From: Deltaproteobacteria bacterium
Lineage (GTDB): Bacteria; Desulfobacterota; DSM-4660; Desulfatiglandales; B25-G16
Assembly (NCBI GenBank): GCA_019308645.1
Contig: JAFDHR010000126.1
Span: forward strand, 1 to 6,687
Length of the DNA: 6,687 nucleotides
Direction: 5' to 3'
Part shown: positions 1-5,532 of the stretch, piece after piece
Layout of the letters: each line of letters begins with the position of its first letter
Numbering within the stretch: the stretch's first letter is position 1
Notes under the pieces: generated by a model
Told to the model about the DNA's origin: nothing
Database searches by the model: none
Seen by the model: only the letters and a program-made list of their open reading frames with translations
Program-made: the position numbers and the translations under genes

Positions 1-684
1 AGGCATTATTCCAAATATTCTCCCTGTAGAGTCGCATACTCCGGCAATATCATAAAGAGATCCGTTTGGATTAAAAGGCCACTTGCCTTGAGCGGGTCGT
101 CCTTCTTCGTCTGCATATCGGATAACAACCTGCTTTTTTTCTATTAATCTATCAATAATCTCTTTCTTTGCGTAAAACTTCCCTTCGCCATGCCGCACAG
201 GGAGTTCAATGGTGGAAATCCCTTTACTAAAAATACATACGCTGTCCTCTTGAGCCCTGAGCGTGACCCACCTGTCAACAAAATTTCCCGAGTCATTATA
301 TGTCAGGGCAACCTTTCTGGAATGATAATCACCATCAAATCCTGGTAGAAGCCCTAAGTTTACAAGGGCCTGGAAACCATTACAGATACCGATAATGAGT
401 TTACCCTCTTTAATGAAACCCTCAATTTGTTCACCTATATTGTATCTCAATTTTGCTGCCATGATAACACCAGCCCCGTGATCATCCGCCCAGCTAAAAC
501 CACCTCCTAATACCAGAATATGGTAGTTATCCAGGGTTACCCTGGCATCACTCTTTTCAGATGGTATCAACTCATTTATATGTACCCTCTCAGAATCTGC
601 GCCAGCCAGTTTTAAAGAAAAATCTGTTTCATAATCACAGTTTAGGCCGTACCCAGTAAGAACAAGGGCCTTGACTCTCTTCAT
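1..684 (-). CDS. purQ: Phosphoribosylformylglycinamidine synthase, glutaminase subunit PurQ (3' end cut by window)
   Basis: This is the class I glutamine amidotransferase subunit of FGAM synthase (fourth step of de novo purine synthesis, cytoplasmic). It hydrolyses glutamine and channels ammonia to PurL. My translation gives 228 codons with no stop before the window edge. It begins MKRVKALVLTGYGLNCDYET, typical of PurQ. GGGFSWADDHGAG (60-72) matches the family GGFSYGD region. GICNGFQALVNLGLLPG (99-115) is the nucleophile elbow, with catalytic Cys101. PVRHGEGKF (162-170) and the terminal GRIFGIMP follow the family order. The next residues should be the His-Pro-Glu holding the rest of the catalytic triad, so these and the C-terminal tail lie outside the window. 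The length so far suggests a full protein of about 260-270 aa, longer than the ~227 aa Bacillus type. The ATG overlaps the purL stop (ATGA), implying translational coupling and stoichiometric production. The identification is secure; activity cannot be confirmed without the HPE. Confidence 0.95.
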   Translation of the reverse strand, partial: MKRVKALVLTGYGLNCDYETDFSLKLAGADSERVHINELIPSEKSDARVTLDNYHILVLGGGFSWADDHGAGVIMAAKLRYNIGEQIEGFIKEGKLIIGICNGFQALVNLGLLPGFDGDYHSRKVALTYNDSGNFVDRWVTLRAQEDSVCIFSKGISTIELPVRHGEGKFYAKKEIIDRLIEKKQVVIRYADEEGRPAQGKWPFNPNGSLYDIAGVCDSTGRIFGIMP

Positions 685-3600
685 ACCAGATCTCCAAAAG
701 GTTCATTCCAGGCACCTTTTAAATCACTTACTTTTTCGGTAACAATAGTTTTACCATCAACACCTGACACTTGAAGGATATCAGCATCAGTAACTCTTCC
801 TATACGAGCATATTTCAACCCACTCATGATATCCTCAAATGCCTTCTTCTTCTTTTCATCAATGGTAACTATAAACCTCCCTGCTGACTCAGATAATAGG
901 AGTCTTGTGTTAGAAAGCTCCTTTTCAACTGGAACTGACCTGAGGTCTATATCCATGCCCAGATTACCTCCTATTGCAGACAGGGCAAGATGAACACCTA
1001 ATCCACCTCTACCAACGGCATGGCAGGAGACAACCAATCCATTCTGTATCGCTCGATAAAGTGCCTGATAAAGGGGTAGCACCTTTCTTGAATCAACGAC
1101 TGGGACATTACGTCCTACCCAATTCATCATTAGGTAGTACTCACTTGCCCCAAGCTCATCTCGTGTTTCCCCGAGGATATATACCAAGTCACCAGGTATC
1201 TTTACATCCATTGTCACGCATTTCCGTATATCCTTCACCACCGTTGTAGCGGTAAACTGAAAGGTCGGCAGCCCTGATATCTTTTCACTCCTTCCAGAAG
1301 GTCCCTTTACTTCACCATCGGTATACATGCTATCTTTACCGGAAAGCAGTGGTACCCCAAATGCAAGCGTGTAATCCCGTAACGCCCAGCATGCCCGCAC
1401 AAGTTGAGCCGCCTTATATTTTCCGTCAGGGTTTTTAACAGGATCATAGATAATAGTCGGCCAGCAAAAATTATCTACACCACCGATGCAGGCCGGATCA
1501 CCGCCAACAGCAATAAGGCGTCTGACTGCCTCATCAATAGTGACTGCTACCATGTGATAGGTGTCAATGAGAGAATAGAATGGATTTATTGCCTGGGTAA
1601 TAGCAATCCCTCTCTTGGAGCCTAAGACTGGTCTCGCTACTGCCGCATCGCTCACCATATCCCGGTCTTCCCCTACCAGTGGTTTAATAATGCTTCCACC
1701 CTGAACCTCATGATCATACTGCCTTTGCACCCAGTTTTTGGCACAGATATTTGGCCTCTTCAACATTGCCTTAAGCAGAGAACCCGCCTCTTCTGGTTCA
1801 TCCCAGACAGGCTCTTTCAACCCTCTGGATGATGGAGAAAGCCATTCAGCATCAAACGTCCACTGGGGAAATGATGATTTAAGAAGATCCATCGGTATAT
1901 AGGCGCATGTTTTGTCGTTAAATGTAAGGTGGAGATATCCACTATCATTGTACTGGCCAATAACCGTAGTCTGTACCGCATGTTTTGTGGAAAGTTCCAT
2001 AAACCGGTCAATATTGTCAGGCCTTACCGCTACAGTCATCCTCTCCTGAGATTCACTCACCCATATTTCCCATGGATCCAGTCCCTCATATTTACGAGGG
2101 ACCTTTTCTAAGTTTACATGACAACCATTAGACCACCTTGCTGATTCTCCTACTGATGAAGAAAGCCCGCCACCCCCATTATCTGTAATAAATTCTATAA
2201 GCCCCTCATCTCTAACTTCGAGTAAAAAATCATGCATCTTCTTCTGGGTATAGGGGTCTCCTATCTGGACATGACCTGCAGGGGTCGTTTCGCTATAGGT
2301 CTCAGAGGCAGCCGTAACTCCATGGATGCCATCCTTTCCTACCCTGCCACCACACATGATTATCAAATCACCCGGATTCGTTCTTTTTATGTGGGAAGAG
2401 GTACCCTCTACTGTGGCAGGCATAATGCCCATAGCGGTGACATAAACGAGACATTTTCCCATATAGGATTTATCAAAAATAACCTGTCCAAATGTGGTGG
2501 GAATACCACTTTTGTTTCCACCATCTCTCACACCCTCAATCACGCCATCCAGAAGTCGCCTTGGATGAAGGTGTGGTTTGAGTTCCCCTTTATAATCTCT
2601 GGGTCCCACACAAAACCCATAAGTGCCCAGGATTAATTTTGAACCTTTTCCCGTTCCCAGAGGGTCACGGTAAATCCCCACTATCCCTGTGATAGCCCCT
2701 CCATAGGCCTCAATATTTGATGGGCTATTGTGTGTCTCTCCAGTAATAACGTAATAATAATTTTCATCAAACCTGCCCACACCTGCATTATCCCAGAGCA
2801 CAGAAATAACCCAGTCCTTTTTCTCTTTTATCTGCAGGGTGGGCGCTTCAATGCATGTCTTAAAGGGATTATCAATGATCTCTTTATGATTAGTAGCCGT
2901 ATCATGGTATCGAAAAAGCCCCCTGAATGTATTGTGGTTGCAATGATCACTTCTCGCCTGTGATATATATTCAAGCTCCACATCCGTGGGAAGATCGAGT
3001 CCAAATGCCTTTCTTTTTAAAAGCACATCCTCCCTTAAGAAATATTCGCGTATAACCGGTATATCGCTGTTCTGTAGCGCGAGGCTCCTTTCTCTTGACA
3101 ATTTCTGTAATTCTTCATCGCTTTTAATTGAACATGTTCTTACCTGAGGTAGGTTATCAAGGGCAACCTTAGGAATATTCATGCCGATCCCCTTTTGATC
3201 ATCCCACTCATCCCCGCCTGTCTCCCGATTTATCGGGGGGAGGGCAGGTATGTTATTATATATTTTCCATTGCTGGATGATGTCATTTGCCAGTATTTCT
3301 CGTGCTATTGTTTCTGCATCATCTTTTTTTAGATCTCCCCTTATCTGATATATCCTGGATGTGTACACCGATTCATCGCGTTTGAACCGTATACCTAAAA
3401 GGTCTTCTATAGCCTCAACCGCTGTACTGCCTGCGGGATCCCTGACCCCAGGCCTGAGGCCTACCCATATTATCCAGTCGAAATTATCCGCCAGGGGGAG
3501 AAAAGAGGATTCCTCAGTAACGGGATTGGTGAATATCTCTGTCCTAATTCTTTCTAACTGATCACCCTTTAGATCAGCGTCAATGGTTAATACCCTCATT

Positions 3601-3713
3601 ACCCTGGTGTCAGTAACAGTGAGCCCAAAGTAGGCAGATGCCTTGCGGCTGATGCTCATTCCCTCTGCATCAATCAGCTCTGGCTTTAATCTTATTTCGA
3701 GTCTGGCTGGCAT
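681..3713 (-). CDS. purL: Phosphoribosylformylglycinamidine synthase synthetase subunit PurL with fused tandem PurS-like N-terminus
   Basis: This enzyme converts FGAR plus ammonia (from PurQ) and ATP to FGAM. It has 1010 aa, against about 600-740 for stand-alone small PurL and about 1300 for the large form that also carries the glutaminase. Residues 3-72 and 79-152 look like two PurS-type modules: each opens with a strand followed by LKPELIDAEG or LRPGVRDPAG, and each ends with a strand-helix unit (RVLTIDADLKGDQLERIRTE; IYQIRGDLKKDDAETIAREI). A linker (153-190) leads to the core. YISQARSDHCNHNTF (249-263) carries the active-site His region. GETHNSPSNIEAYGGA (325-340) and DPLGTGKGSK (350-359) form the first ATP/Mg site. 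Further motifs are GGRVGKDGIHGVTAAS (455-470), VQIGDPYT (482-489), DNGGGGLSSS (511-520) and SESQERM (553-559). The second AIRS-like half includes DTYHMVAVTIDEA (717-729), SGKDSM (791-796) and GRGGLGVHLA (901-910). No frameshift is seen. The ATG at 3713 has only a weak SD; an AAGGA lies about 19 nt upstream. No nearby in-frame alternative start was found. Confidence 0.97.
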   Translation of the reverse strand: MPARLEIRLKPELIDAEGMSISRKASAYFGLTVTDTRVMRVLTIDADLKGDQLERIRTEIFTNPVTEESSFLPLADNFDWIIWVGLRPGVRDPAGSTAVEAIEDLLGIRFKRDESVYTSRIYQIRGDLKKDDAETIAREILANDIIQQWKIYNNIPALPPINRETGGDEWDDQKGIGMNIPKVALDNLPQVRTCSIKSDEELQKLSRERSLALQNSDIPVIREYFLREDVLLKRKAFGLDLPTDVELEYISQARSDHCNHNTFRGLFRYHDTATNHKEIIDNPFKTCIEAPTLQIKEKKDWVISVLWDNAGVGRFDENYYYVITGETHNSPSNIEAYGGAITGIVGIYRDPLGTGKGSKLILGTYGFCVGPRDYKGELKPHLHPRRLLDGVIEGVRDGGNKSGIPTTFGQVIFDKSYMGKCLVYVTAMGIMPATVEGTSSHIKRTNPGDLIIMCGGRVGKDGIHGVTAASETYSETTPAGHVQIGDPYTQKKMHDFLLEVRDEGLIEFITDNGGGGLSSSVGESARWSNGCHVNLEKVPRKYEGLDPWEIWVSESQERMTVAVRPDNIDRFMELSTKHAVQTTVIGQYNDSGYLHLTFNDKTCAYIPMDLLKSSFPQWTFDAEWLSPSSRGLKEPVWDEPEEAGSLLKAMLKRPNICAKNWVQRQYDHEVQGGSIIKPLVGEDRDMVSDAAVARPVLGSKRGIAITQAINPFYSLIDTYHMVAVTIDEAVRRLIAVGGDPACIGGVDNFCWPTIIYDPVKNPDGKYKAAQLVRACWALRDYTLAFGVPLLSGKDSMYTDGEVKGPSGRSEKISGLPTFQFTATTVVKDIRKCVTMDVKIPGDLVYILGETRDELGASEYYLMMNWVGRNVPVVDSRKVLPLYQALYRAIQNGLVVSCHAVGRGGLGVHLALSAIGGNLGMDIDLRSVPVEKELSNTRLLLSESAGRFIVTIDEKKKKAFEDIMSGLKYARIGRVTDADILQVSGVDGKTIVTEKVSDLKGAWNEPFGDLV
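691..697 (-). promoter_or_regulatory. Ribosome binding site of purQ inside the purL 3' end
   Basis: On the minus strand the sequence reads TTGGAGA-TCTGGT-ATG, putting a GGAG core about 7 nt before the purQ ATG at 684-682. This supports that ATG as the start. It lies within the last codons of purL, so purQ can be translated by coupling and also by direct ribosome binding. Confidence 0.6.
3217..3248. repeat. Palindromic element embedded in frame in the purL linker
   Basis: The core CCCGAT-TT-ATCGGG (3224-3237) is a perfect inverted repeat. The flanks CCTG (3217) and CAGG (3245-3248), with C-rich and G-rich stretches between, extend it to an imperfect hairpin with small bulges. In purL it encodes about residues 156-166 (PALPPINRETG), a Pro/Gly-rich stretch between the PurS-like modules and the PurL core. 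This is a tolerant site. The palindrome differs in composition from the AT-rich neighbouring codons, which suggests insertion of a dispersed palindromic repeat that kept the reading frame. The structure is seen directly; an origin by insertion is inferred. Confidence 0.55.
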
Positions 3714-3750
3714 AGTGTCTTTTACTTTAGGATCCTTATTTTTGGATAAT

Positions 3751-3802
3751 GTCAGTAGTCCGTTGCCTGCCCGCCGGGCGGCAGGCGGGTCCGTGGTCAG
3801 TT
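3751..3802. repeat. Heptanucleotide repeat tract A, interrupted by a GC-rich palindrome
   Basis: The units are GTCAGTA (3751), GTCCGTT (3758), then, after 24 GC-rich bases, GTCCGTG (3789) and GTCAGTT (3796). Each side has two abutting heptads, and both sides are followed by GC. The tract sits about 40 bases upstream of the purL start and would be transcribed in its leader if the promoter at 3942-3969 is real. Heptad short tandem repeats are known from cyanobacteria (STRR sequences); a relation to those is not claimed. Confidence 0.65.
3765..3786. repeat. GC-rich palindrome inside heptad tract A
   Basis: The 7-bp arms GCCTGCC (3765-3771) and GGCAGGC (3780-3786) flank an 8-base GC-only centre. 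CCCGCC (3770-3775) can alternatively pair with GGCGGG (3784-3789). There is no following T-tract on either strand, so it is not a standard intrinsic terminator. Its extreme GC content contrasts with the AT-rich surroundings, and it lies exactly between two heptad pairs, as if inserted into the array. It resembles dispersed GC-rich palindromes I recall from environmental genomes, but that cannot be verified here. Confidence 0.6.
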
Positions 3803-3876
3803 GCGGATTTTATTGTGTAAGCGCTCATATGAACTATCATGACCTATCGGCGGCAACTAAGGATGAAAAGTCAAAA

Positions 3877-3931
3877 GTCCGTTGTCAGTAGTCCGTAGTC
3901 CGTTGCAAAAAACAACTGACAACTATCAACG
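3877..3931. repeat. Heptanucleotide repeat tract B with inverted half
   Basis: Four direct heptads GTCCGTT, GTCAGTA, GTCCGTA and GTCCGTT (3877-3904) are followed by GC and an A-run. Then come inverted units AACTGAC (3914-3920), AACTATC (3921-3927) and AACG. GTCCGTTG can pair with CAACTGAC with one mismatch around the A-rich loop. The last direct heptad is followed by GC, as in tract A. Confidence 0.7.
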
Positions 3932-3941
3932 TACACCGCCT

Positions 3942-3969
3942 AATCTATGTGTTTTTTATGAGAAGTCAA
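3942..3969 (-). promoter_or_regulatory. Candidate sigma70-type promoter for purL-purQ
   Basis: On the minus strand TTGACT (3969-3964, five of six bases of the -35 consensus) is followed after 16 bases by TAGATT (3947-3942, four of six of the -10 consensus). It points toward purL and would give a leader of about 220 bases containing both heptad tracts and the GC-rich palindrome. This is a pattern match in AT-rich DNA, with no further support. Confidence 0.35.
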
Positions 3970-3989
3970 TGAGAATTTATGATGTATGC

Positions 3990-4018
3990 TTGTGATTTTT
4001 TATGTAAAAATATATGAT
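3990..4018 (+). promoter_or_regulatory. Candidate sigma70-type promoter for the DUF433/DUF5615 pair
   Basis: TTGTGA (3990-3995) and TATGAT (4013-4018) are 17 bases apart and match the -35 and -10 consensus at four and five of six positions. A transcript from here would have a leader of about 125 bases before the SD at 4141. It is back-to-back with the purL promoter candidate. Confidence is limited because AT-rich DNA yields such matches by chance. Confidence 0.3.
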
Positions 4019-4140
4019 GAATCAAAATGATTGGTTTCTCATTAAACAGAGAAGATTAAATTTCTAAGGAGTCTTCGCTATTTTTTTAGCTCTTTTATAA
4101 AAAACTTTAATTGAGGCGTTTTAGACACACAAAAAAGTTT

Positions 4141-4149
4141 GAGGAGGTG
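4141..4149 (+). promoter_or_regulatory. Strong Shine-Dalgarno that fixes the DUF433 gene start
   Basis: GAGGAGGTG lies 3 bases before the ATG at 4153 (about 6 bases from the GGAGG core) and matches the anti-SD almost ideally. An upstream in-frame ATG at 4111 would translate straight through this SD and add 14 residues (MRRFRHTKKFEEVF) that do not fit the DUF433 family. The start is therefore 4153. Confidence 0.85.
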
Positions 4150-4152
4150 TTT

Positions 4153-4392
4153 ATGTATAATCGTATCTCAATAAATCCTGAAATATGCCATGGACAGGCA
4201 TGCATAAAAAGAACTCGTATTCCTGTTTATCAGATTGTCCGTATGTTAGCCAATGGGGATACAATCGATGAGCTACTTAAAGAATACCCATCGTTAAAAA
4301 GAGAAGATATTTTTGATTGTCTTGATTATGCCGCTACCCTTGCAGAAGAACTGGTCACTCCACTTGAAGGTATAACAAAAGAAGTAGGATGA
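4153..4392 (+). CDS. DUF433 family protein, probable antitoxin (VapB-like)
   Basis: This 79-aa protein has the DUF433 layout: an N-terminal ISINPEICHGQACIKRTRIPV (residues 5-25), then a helical HTH-like segment YQIVRMLANGDTIDELLKEYPSL (26-48) and REDIFDCLDYAATLAEEL (50-67). In the family the central motif is usually K-G-TRIPV; here Arg20 replaces that Gly. DUF433 proteins are small, winged-helix-like and commonly precede a DUF5615 PIN-like gene, in pairs predicted to be toxin-antitoxin systems. This gene does the same, its stop overlapping the next start as ATGA. The inferred role is to bind and neutralise the PIN-like partner and possibly repress the shared promoter. The start is set by the SD at 4141. 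The family call is firm; the antitoxin function is inferred from the pairing. Confidence 0.9.
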   Translation: MYNRISINPEICHGQACIKRTRIPVYQIVRMLANGDTIDELLKEYPSLKREDIFDCLDYAATLAEELVTPLEGITKEVG

Positions 4393-4748
4393 AGATATTT
4401 GTAGATGAAAACATGCCTTTAATGACTGTTGAAGCGCTGAGTGCCCGAGGACATGATGTATTGGATATCCGAGGTACTGCGGATGAAGGGATGGCAGATG
4501 ATAACATATGGGAAAAAGCTCAGCAGGAAAAAAGAGTATTAATTACAACAGATAAAGGGTTTACTATCTATCGTGATCAACCACATTATGGTATTTTGAT
4601 CATATCTCTTAGACAGCCAAATCGTCATAAAATTCATAAACGGGTAATGCGAGCCATAGCTCAGTTTAAGGAAGCAGAATGGCCTGAGCTGTTGGTGGTA
4701 ATGCGAGATACTGTCCAAAGCGTGTGGCGAGTAAGCAAAAGGGAATAA
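4389..4748 (+). CDS. DUF5615 PIN-like domain protein, probable RNase toxin
   Basis: This 119-aa protein begins MKIFVDENMP, the characteristic DUF5615 (Mut7-C/PIN-like) opening, with acidic Asp6-Glu7. EALSARGHDVLDIR (15-28) and MADDNIWEKAQQEKRVLITTDKGF (35-58) follow, with further acidic residues Asp37, Asp38 and Asp55. YGILIISLRQPN (67-78) completes the core. These acids are the likely metal-binding set of a PIN-fold nuclease. The length is normal and the gene appears intact. It overlaps the DUF433 gene by ATGA with only a weak SD of its own (AGTAGG), so its translation probably depends on the upstream gene, as in many toxin-antitoxin operons. The inferred role is a metal-dependent ribonuclease toxin. 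Toxicity and targets are unknown for most of this family, and a non-toxin housekeeping role is possible. Confidence 0.88.
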   Translation: MKIFVDENMPLMTVEALSARGHDVLDIRGTADEGMADDNIWEKAQQEKRVLITTDKGFTIYRDQPHYGILIISLRQPNRHKIHKRVMRAIAQFKEAEWPELLVVMRDTVQSVWRVSKRE

Positions 4749-4910
4749 TAAAAAGCAGTTGAGACATTATACTCTAATCCTATTCCTCGCAGGAACCTTT
4801 TAATTATAAAAAGGCTTAAATGCTTCCAAAATAAATAAGTAACCTAAAACAACAGCCAAAAATAAATTTGTAAGGCCTGCTTGTTGTAAGTTGTAAAAAA
4901 CTTATTTAAG

Positions 4911-4920
4911 AAGGTGATCC
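4911..4920 (+). promoter_or_regulatory. Extended Shine-Dalgarno of sixA
   Basis: AAGGTGATCC, one base before the ATG at 4922, pairs with nearly the whole extended 16S tail (complement AGGAGGTGATCC). The AGGTG core is 5-6 bases from the start codon. This fixes the sixA start and predicts strong translation. Confidence 0.8.
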
Positions 4921-4921
4921 T

Positions 4922-5410
4922 ATGGAAATATATCTTATGCAACATGGATCTGCCCTCCCCAAGGAGCAGGATCCTGAAGAGGGTCTGAGCCCTGATGGTA
5001 AAGCAAGGATTCACGCAAGCGGAAAAGCCCTTAAAAAAATGGGAATTACCTTTGACGTGGTCCTTTCAAGTCCTAAGAAAAGGTCCAAACAAACGGCTTC
5101 CATTGTAGCTGAGGAGGTTGGGTTTCCACCTGAAAAGATTATGGAGACTGAAAAGGTCAAGGCCCTGACCCACCCGGAAGAAACCATTAAGACCTTAGCT
5201 GAATATGCTGGCAATCAGAGGATCTTGATAGCCGGACACCTCCCATCAGTAGCCGAAGTAGCATCATTTTTATTAACAGAAGGTTCTAAGGCAACAATAG
5301 AGTTTGAAAGGGGTGGTTGTTGTAGGATTGATGTTGAAGATCTTCCTACACACTCAGGTCATCTTAAATGGTACCTAACTCCTGAGCAATTGAGATTAAT
5401 AGCCTCCTAA
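4922..5410 (+). CDS. sixA: SixA-type phosphohistidine phosphatase (histidine phosphatase superfamily)
   Basis: This is a cytoplasmic branch-1 histidine phosphatase of 162 aa, close to the usual SixA length. IYLMQHGSAL (3-12) carries the nucleophile His8; the preceding residue is Gln instead of the canonical Arg of the RHG motif. The variant occurs in a known SixA subgroup (recalled, not checked). LSPDGKARI (22-30) and FDVVLSSPKKRSKQTASIVAEE (44-65, with Arg54) form the phosphate pocket. Glu87 in the HPEE stretch is a candidate acid, and IAGHLPSVAEV (103-113) supplies the second catalytic His106. SixA of E. coli dephosphorylates histidine phosphotransfer proteins (ArcB HPt, or PTS NPr). No kinase, HPt or PTS gene lies here, so the substrate is unknown. 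It is 173 bases downstream of the toxin-like gene, so it probably has its own promoter, although none was clear in that AT-rich gap. The family is confident; the exact substrate is not. Confidence 0.88.
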   Translation: MEIYLMQHGSALPKEQDPEEGLSPDGKARIHASGKALKKMGITFDVVLSSPKKRSKQTASIVAEEVGFPPEKIMETEKVKALTHPEETIKTLAEYAGNQRILIAGHLPSVAEVASFLLTEGSKATIEFERGGCCRIDVEDLPTHSGHLKWYLTPEQLRLIAS

Positions 5411-5419
5411 ACGTGAAGC

Positions 5420-5526
5420 GTCGGTTGATAGTTGTCCGTTGTCCATTGGTTTAAATTATGAGTTCTGTGTTTGTCCTTATTTCGTTATTATTCTTTTCAA
5501 CTGACAACGGACAACTAACAACATAC
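5420..5526. repeat. Inverted heptad arrays between convergent sixA and MFS genes; possible bidirectional terminator
   Basis: The left arm has heptads GTCGGTT, GATAGTT, GTCCGTT and GTCCATT (5420-5447). The right arm has AACTGAC, AACGGAC, AACTAAC and AACATAC (5499-5526), the same unit inverted. Over the inner 24 bases (5425-5448 against 5498-5521) 21 pair. The intervening ~49 bases are AT-rich. The array starts 10 bases after the sixA stop and ends 7 bases before the MFS stop on the other strand, so transcripts from both genes could fold into this stem. It lacks the U-tract of a classic intrinsic terminator. The unit is the same as in the two tracts upstream of purL. Confidence 0.75.
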
Positions 5527-5532
5527 AGCCCG

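Larger units (their letters stand above)
3714..4152. other. Non-coding divergent region between purL and the DUF433 gene
   Basis: These 439 bases hold no convincing gene on either strand. The purL-proximal half (3751-3931) carries heptanucleotide repeats and a GC-rich palindrome, separated by about 75 bases of unrecognised sequence (3803-3876). The other half (3932-4152) is strongly AT-rich and contains two candidate back-to-back promoters, the 10-bp palindrome TTTTATAAAA (4093-4102) and the SD of the DUF433 gene. I saw no recognisable purine riboswitch aptamer or PurR-type operator in the inferred purL leader, though by-eye inspection could miss a diverged one. Confidence 0.7.

Noticed and set aside
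2232..2636. 134-aa plus-strand open frame and other open frames opposite purL (974-1249, 1404-1625, 1929-2111, 2730-2963, 3361-3561)
   Set aside because: All lie antisense to well-conserved purL motifs and show no recognisable protein features.
3643..3891. 82-aa plus-strand open frame crossing the purL start into the repeat region
   Set aside because: It is half antisense to purL and half repeat sequence (heptads and GC palindrome), with no SD or family features.
3751..3931. CRISPR-like array
   Set aside because: The repeated unit is only 7 bases and abuts directly without spacers of constant length. No cas gene is present.
3714..3940. Purine riboswitch or PurR operator upstream of purL
   Set aside because: I could not find the conserved aptamer core or a convincing purine-repressor palindrome. 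A covariance-model search would be decisive.
4111..4152. Upstream ATG giving a 93-aa DUF433 protein
   Set aside because: The extension would cover a near-perfect SD at 4141-4149 and adds residues foreign to the family. The ATG at 4153 is the better start.
4796..4814. Hairpin CCTTTT...AAAAGG after the toxin-like gene as a terminator
   Set aside because: The stem is six mostly A-T pairs with no following T-tract. It is too weak to call in AT-rich DNA.
5011..5214. 67-aa minus-strand open frame inside sixA
   Set aside because: It is antisense to the SixA catalytic core, with no SD or family resemblance.
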